From Sphingopyxis macrogoltabida (GTDB lineage Bacteria; Pseudomonadota; Alphaproteobacteria; Sphingomonadales; Sphingomonadaceae): a DNA stretch of 8,989 nucleotides. The stretch lies in contig QFPJ01000068.1 of the NCBI GenBank assembly GCA_003241685.1, positions 1 to 8,989 on the forward strand. Reading direction: 5' to 3'. Shown here in pieces: positions 5,988 through 8,989 of the stretch. The position numbers and the translations under genes were made by a program. The first letter of the stretch is position 1. Each line of letters opens with the position of its first letter. The notes under the pieces are model-generated. The model was not told the DNA's origin. It saw only the letters and a program-made list of their open reading frames with translations, and did not search any database.

Positions 5988-6856
5988 GGCCGCGCCGCCG
6001 CGTCGTGGCGCGCGATCTGCGCGACGATGCTGCGCGCGGCCTGCGTGTAGGCGGGACTGCCGCAAACCGTCCAGGCCTGCGGGATGCTGATGCGCGGGAT
6101 GCCGTTCAGCGCGGGATGGTGCAGCATCTCGCTGCCCTGATCGGTGACGTTATCGGTCGCGCTTTCGACGATCAGGAAATCGGGCCGCGCGGCGACCATT
6201 TCCTCCAGGCTGAGCTGGGACAGCGGCGGTTTGCCGAGCTTGCCCGCCAGATTGACCAGGCCGACACGGGTCATCAGTTCGTCGATCAGCGTGCCCGTGC
6301 CGGTCATGTAGCCGCGCCGCTGATAATAAGCGGCGACGCGGCCGCGCCCCGGCCGGGGAAGCCCGGCGAGTTCGCGCTGCATCCGGGCGACGAGCGCGGA
6401 GCCGCGCGCCGGATGGCCGACGGCGCGCGCGGTCTGAACGATCGTCGCATAAATCTCGTCCAGCCGGTTGGCGGTTTGCAGGTCGAGCAGGCGGTAGTCG
6501 CGTTTGGGCAGCGCGGCGAGGGCGGCGCTGCGGCTGGCGGGCATGCCGACGATCAGGTCGGGCTCGATCGCGAGAATCTGTTCCGCCGAATCGCTGAGCA
6601 GCGGCAGGCCGCGCGCTTTCGCCGCCTCGCCCGACATTTCGGGATCGTCGGCATTGTGGGTCAGCGCCGCGATCTGGCCCCGATCGGCGAGCGCGAGGAC
6701 GAGCTGGTCGGCGCACAGGTTGATCGACACGATACGCTGCGGCACGGCGGGCGTGGGCGTGGGCGTGGGCGTGGGCGTCGCGGGCACCGCGGCCCAAAGA
6801 CCGGCGCCGCCGGCGGCGAGCAGGAGGCCGGCGGTCAGGAGCGCCCGCGGCGTCAA
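5984..6856 (-). CDS. btuF: BtuF-like periplasmic corrinoid-binding protein with TP-repeat linker and TTG start
   Basis: This is the periplasmic binding protein that delivers corrinoid to BtuCD (290 residues, peripla_BP_2 fold). The N-terminus is a Sec signal or anchor (RALLTAGLLLAAGGAGLWAA, 4-23) without a lipobox cysteine. Five Thr-Pro dipeptides (27-36) follow, then the binding domain: PQRIVSINLCADQLVLALAD at 39-58, AEQILAIEPDLIVG at 91-104, and GYMTGTGTLIDELMTRVGLVNLA at 182-204. C48 and C265 could form a disulfide. The start is TTG at 6856, overlapping the cobO stop as TTGA. There is no ATG or GTG nearby that keeps the signal peptide, so translation probably depends on ribosomes finishing cobO. 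Whether the hydrophobic segment is cleaved or stays as an anchor cannot be told. The cobalamin assignment rests on operon context. Confidence 0.88.
   Translation of the reverse strand: MTPRALLTAGLLLAAGGAGLWAAVPATPTPTPTPTPAVPQRIVSINLCADQLVLALADRGQIAALTHNADDPEMSGEAAKARGLPLLSDSAEQILAIEPDLIVGMPASRSAALAALPKRDYRLLDLQTANRLDEIYATIVQTARAVGHPARGSALVARMQRELAGLPRPGRGRVAAYYQRRGYMTGTGTLIDELMTRVGLVNLAGKLGKPPLSQLSLEEMVAARPDFLIVESATDNVTDQGSEMLHHPALNGIPRISIPQAWTVCGSPAYTQAARSIVAQIARHDAAARP
6751..6778 (-). repeat. Hexanucleotide tandem repeat (about 4.7 copies) coding a Thr-Pro linker in BtuF
   Basis: On the plus strand GCGTGG repeats four times perfectly from 6751, with a partial fifth copy to 6778. In btuF it encodes the (TP)n stretch between signal peptide and binding domain. 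Since the unit is 6 nt, copy-number change would alter linker length without a frameshift. Confidence 0.85.
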
Positions 6857-7461
6857 AACTCGACGCCCCGTTGCGCGCGGACATTCTGTTCGCGGAACGG
6901 ATGTTTGACCTGTCCCATTTCGGTGACGAGATCGGCGGCGTCGATCAGTGCCTGCGGCGCGTTGCGGCCGGTGATGACGACATGCGTCATCGCGGGCTTG
7001 TCCGCGAGCGCCGCCAGCACCTCGTCGGTCGGCAGATAGTCGTAGCGCAGCACGATGTTGAGTTCGTCGGCGATGACCATCGCATAGGCGGGGTCGGCGA
7101 TCATCCGCTTCACCTCGTCCCAGGCGGCGCGCGCGACCGCGATGTCGCGGCTGCGGTCCTGCGTGTCCCAGGTGAAGCCTTCGCCCATCGGCTTGAATTC
7201 GGCCAGATCCGGAAAGCGATCGAAGACCGCCTTTTCGCCCGTCTGCATCGCCCCCTTCACGAACTGCACGATGCCGACCTTCATCCCGTGGCCGATCGCG
7301 CGGATCGCCATGCCGAACGCGGCGGAGGTTTTGCCCTTGCCGGGGCCGGTGTGCACGATGATCAGGCCCTTTTCGACGGTCTTGGTCGCGACCTTTTTGG
7401 CCTGTGCGGCCTGAATCTTCTGCATTTTTGCCTTATGCTCGGCATCGGTGCGCGCCTTCAT
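6853..7461 (-). CDS. cobO: CobO/BtuR, corrinoid adenosyltransferase
   Basis: The enzyme transfers the 5'-deoxyadenosyl group of ATP to cob(I)alamin or cob(I)inamide, making the coenzyme form in the cytoplasm. The 202 residues match the usual length of the CobA/CobO type. Features in order are a Lys-rich N-terminal helix, the P-loop HTGPGKGKTSAAFG at 37-50, VQFVKGAMQTGE at 65-76, MVIADELNIVLRYDYL at 128-143, TGRNAPQALIDAADLVTEM at 164-182, and a C-terminal KHPFREQNVRAQRGVEF. The ATG at 7461 is chosen because the frame upstream to 7557 lies in structured leader RNA and encodes an unfamilied Arg-rich stretch; no strong Shine-Dalgarno is seen. It is the first gene after the second riboswitch, and its TGA overlaps the btuF TTG. 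A salvage cell needs it both to make coenzyme and to trap imported corrinoid. Confidence 0.95.
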   Translation of the reverse strand: MKARTDAEHKAKMQKIQAAQAKKVATKTVEKGLIIVHTGPGKGKTSAAFGMAIRAIGHGMKVGIVQFVKGAMQTGEKAVFDRFPDLAEFKPMGEGFTWDTQDRSRDIAVARAAWDEVKRMIADPAYAMVIADELNIVLRYDYLPTDEVLAALADKPAMTHVVITGRNAPQALIDAADLVTEMGQVKHPFREQNVRAQRGVEF

Positions 7462-7699
7462 GCCGCCGCGCCCGTCGCAGAAAAGATCGGAAAATCGTCG
7501 CGCCGCATTCGTCAAACCCCGCACGCCGCAACGAAGGCGGGGCCTGTCGATACGCACGCGCGACCGACCGGGGCAGCGACGCGGACGGGCGTATCGCGCC
7601 CGCGGCCCTGCACCGAAGGCGGCCCCGGCCGCCAGTTCGTCGCTCGACGGAATTCTCCGTGCCCCGGCCTATCCCTGGACCCAGGCATTGAGCGACCCA
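7462..7699 (-). promoter_or_regulatory. cobO 5' leader: structured RNA, probable expression platform
   Basis: These 238 nt between aptamer and cobO hold no credible gene but several inverted repeats read by eye. A 7-bp closing stem pairs 7696-7690 with 7645-7639 (GTCGCTC/GAGCGAC). It encloses two hairpins, CCTGG-GT-CCAGG (7685-7674) and ACGGA-GAAT-TCCGT (7660-7647), so the whole could be a three-way junction. Next come the palindrome GGCGGCC-GG-GGCCGCC (7633-7618) and a GGGCG-CGATA-CGCCC hairpin (7601-7587). The loop of the last one can instead pair as CGATACGC (7596-7589) with GCGTATCG (7555-7548). A terminator-like hairpin at 7542-7517 ends the series. Such alternatives suit a riboswitch decision region, but GC-rich DNA gives many chance stems. 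Confidence 0.45.
7513..7542 (-). terminator. Candidate riboswitch-controlled terminator in the cobO leader
   Basis: The minus strand reads CCCCGC (7542-7537), a 14-nt loop, GCGGGG (7522-7517), then TTTG. Two further G-U pairs are possible at the base. The U-run is short for a strong intrinsic terminator. It lies 52 nt before the cobO start, a sensible place for attenuation. Confidence 0.3.
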
Positions 7700-7892
7700 C
7701 GCCGGCAGGTCTCCTGGCTCGCGGGTCGTCGCTTGATGCACGCCTTCCCAGGTTGCCCCAGTGGCTGTCCCGGCCGGGCCGGAACGGTGCATCGCGCTCG
7801 CCGCTTACAGTTGCAGGGACAGCCCCGGATCAGGCAGCCCGATCAGGCTGCCATACCGCGTTCCCATTCAAGCCCCTTGCGGGGCACCGGCG
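7700..7892 (-). promoter_or_regulatory. Cobalamin riboswitch upstream of cobO-btuFCD (aptamer)
   Basis: This is a second complete cobalamin aptamer. On the minus strand it has GGTGCCCCGCAAGGGGC at the 5' end, AATGGGAA, GGCTGTCCCTGCAACTGTAAG with the conserved core at 7816-7796, GCCACTGGG, GGGAAGGCG, and the B12 box GCCAGGAGACCTGCC at 7718-7704. The core 21-mer and the 15-nt box match those of the btuB riboswitch exactly, while peripheral stems differ. P1 is CGCCGG (7892-7887) with CCGGCG (7705-7700). It should repress cobO, btuF, btuC, btuD and the PhyH-like gene when B12 is plentiful. Confidence 0.96.
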
Positions 7893-7927
7893 CGATCATG
7901 CGGAAGCGCCAAACCTCCGCAGAACCG

Positions 7928-7955
7928 CCCATAGCGGATTGACGCGGTCGCGCAA
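7928..7955 (-). promoter_or_regulatory. Weak candidate promoter for the cobO unit
   Basis: In the 84-nt gap between the MFS stop and the aptamer, the minus strand shows TTGCGC (7955-7950), a 16-nt spacer and TATGGG (7933-7928). Each hexamer matches consensus at three of six positions. The implied start near 7921 would precede the aptamer by about 30 nt. Some promoter is expected here, but this exact one is uncertain. No convincing terminator for the MFS gene is visible in the same gap. Confidence 0.25.
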
Positions 7956-7976
7956 TCGGCTTTGTGCGCCGCCGGA

Positions 7977-8989
7977 TCAGTCGATGGTGCGCGCCAGTTC
8001 GCGGTTCAGCCACAGCGCGACCAGCGTGCAGATGGCGCCCGACAGCAGATAGCCGCCCGCCGCGATCAGCCCGAACTGGCTCGACAGCCAGAGCGCGACG
8101 AGCGGCGCGAAGCCGGCGCCGAACAGCCAGGCGAGGTCGGAGGTGAAGGCTGATCCGGTATAGCGGTGGCGCGGCTGGAAATTCGACGACAGCGCGCCCG
8201 ACGACTGGCCGAAGGACAGGCCGAGCAGCGCGAAGCCGAGGATCATGAACGCCGCCTCGCCAAGCTCGCCCGCGTCGAGCAGTTGCGGGGCAAACCCGCT
8301 GAACGCCGCGATCGCGGCCGCCGTCACGGCGAGCAGCGTGCGGCGCCCGACGCGGTCGGCGAAATAGCCCGATGCGATGATCGACAGCACCCCGACGACC
8401 GCCGCGACCGCCTCGATCATCAGGAAGCGGGCCGGCGTTTCGTCGGTGAACAGGAATACCCACGACAGCGGATAGACGGTGACCATGTGGAACATCGCGA
8501 AGCTGGCGAGCGGCGCGAAGGCCCCCATGATGATGACTTTCCACTCCTTGCGGACCGTTTCGGTGAGGGGAGCGGGCTGAAGCGCCTTGTCCTCGAACAG
8601 CGAGGCATATTCGGGCGTCACGACGATGCGGAGCCGCGCGAACAACGCCACGACGTTGATCGCGAAGGCGACGAAGAAGGGATAGCGCCAGCCCCAGGCG
8701 AGGAAATCCTCCGCCGGCAGGGCGGCGATCAGGAACATGAACAGCAGGCTGGCGACGATCAGGCCGAGCGGCGCACCGAGTTGCGGTATCATCGCATACC
8801 AGCCGCGCTTGCCTTCCGGCGCGTTGATCGCGAGCAGCGAGGCAAGCCCGTCCCACGAGCCGCCGAGCGCGACGCCCTGACCCATGCGGAACAGCGCGAG
8901 CAGCAGCGCCGATGCGATGCCGATGCTGTCATAGCCGGGCAGGAAAGCGATGGCGGCGGTCGATCCGCCGAGCAGGAACAGCGCGATCG
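7977..8989 (-). CDS. MFS transporter, probably metabolite:H+ symporter type (N-terminus outside the window)
   Basis: This is an inner-membrane secondary transporter. 336 residues are visible and the start lies beyond base 8989; a Met codon at 8885 is internal. Recognisable major-facilitator features are LFRMGQGVALGGSWDG (the LxxxQGxxxGGxW block after helix 4), APEGKRGWYAMIPQLGAPLG (helix 5 region), WGWRYPFF before helix 6, and YFADRVGRRTLL (the loop 8-9 copy of the GxxxDRxGRR motif). QG-x-ALGG-x-W and WGWRYPF resemble the metabolite:H+ symporter (ShiA/ProP-like) branch. About ten hydrophobic segments are seen, and the protein ends LNRELARTID. Substrate unknown. It precedes the second riboswitch by 84 nt on the same strand but is outside that riboswitch's control, so a B12 link is not supported by the sequence. 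Confidence 0.88.
   Translation of the reverse strand, partial: IALFLLGGSTAAIAFLPGYDSIGIASALLLALFRMGQGVALGGSWDGLASLLAINAPEGKRGWYAMIPQLGAPLGLIVASLLFMFLIAALPAEDFLAWGWRYPFFVAFAINVVALFARLRIVVTPEYASLFEDKALQPAPLTETVRKEWKVIIMGAFAPLASFAMFHMVTVYPLSWVFLFTDETPARFLMIEAVAAVVGVLSIIASGYFADRVGRRTLLAVTAAAIAAFSGFAPQLLDAGELGEAAFMILGFALLGLSFGQSSGALSSNFQPRHRYTGSAFTSDLAWLFGAGFAPLVALWLSSQFGLIAAGGYLLSGAICTLVALWLNRELARTID

Noticed and set aside
6751..6778. Short tandem repeat as a CRISPR or regulatory array
   Set aside because: The units are 6 nt, contiguous and in frame within btuF; there are no spacers.
4138..7039. Long plus-strand frames opposite btuD, btuC and btuF (508, 345 and 344 codons)
   Set aside because: All are antisense to genes with intact motifs and have compositions expected of reversed high-GC codons.
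7462..7557. N-terminal extension of CobO to 7557
   Set aside because: The added residues are Arg-rich and not part of the CobO family, and the DNA is predicted structured leader.
7639..7696. tRNA or tRNA-like gene, because of the 7-bp closing stem
   Set aside because: Only two enclosed hairpins are present, with 2-4-nt loops. No anticodon arm, TTC-type T-loop or CCA-adjacent geometry is visible.

Overview
The window is about 9 kb of GC-rich DNA. Dense, tightly overlapping genes all lie on the minus strand. Codon use, gene content and protein style (a TonB-dependent receptor with an Ala-rich signal peptide, a CobO/BtuF/BtuC/BtuD set, a DUF1636 protein) suggest an alphaproteobacterium, most likely a sphingomonad (Sphingopyxis/Sphingomonas/Sphingobium type). 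This assignment is inferred from style, not from a marker gene.

The locus is a vitamin B12 (corrinoid) uptake and salvage region. It is read here in the direction of transcription, from high to low coordinates. (1) A 5'-truncated MFS transporter lies at 8989-7977. (2) A cobalamin riboswitch (7892-7700) with a 238-nt hairpin-rich leader precedes a five-gene unit: cobO (corrinoid adenosyltransferase), btuF (periplasmic binding protein), btuC (permease), btuD (ATPase) and a PhyH-like Fe(II)/2-oxoglutarate oxygenase. Every junction in this unit overlaps by 4-7 nt. (3) A second cobalamin riboswitch (3445-3283), with its own promoter-like sequence and a 151-nt leader, precedes btuB (outer-membrane receptor), a small unrecognised polytopic membrane protein, a DUF1636 protein (cysteine-rich, probably [2Fe-2S] thioredoxin-like) and the start of cobT, which runs off the left edge.

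The recognised genes describe a complete route. BtuB carries corrinoid across the outer membrane, BtuF and BtuCD carry it across the periplasm and inner membrane, CobO adenosylates it, and CobT begins lower-ligand (alpha-ribazole phosphate) activation. No corrin-ring biosynthesis gene is visible, which fits a salvager, though the window is too short to prove it.

The parts not explained by textbook B12 biology are the PhyH-like oxygenase at the end of the transport operon, the 183-aa membrane protein, the DUF1636 protein, and the RNA structures between each aptamer and its first gene. These are the best candidates for something undescribed. The long plus-strand open frames are GC-rich shadows of the minus-strand genes.
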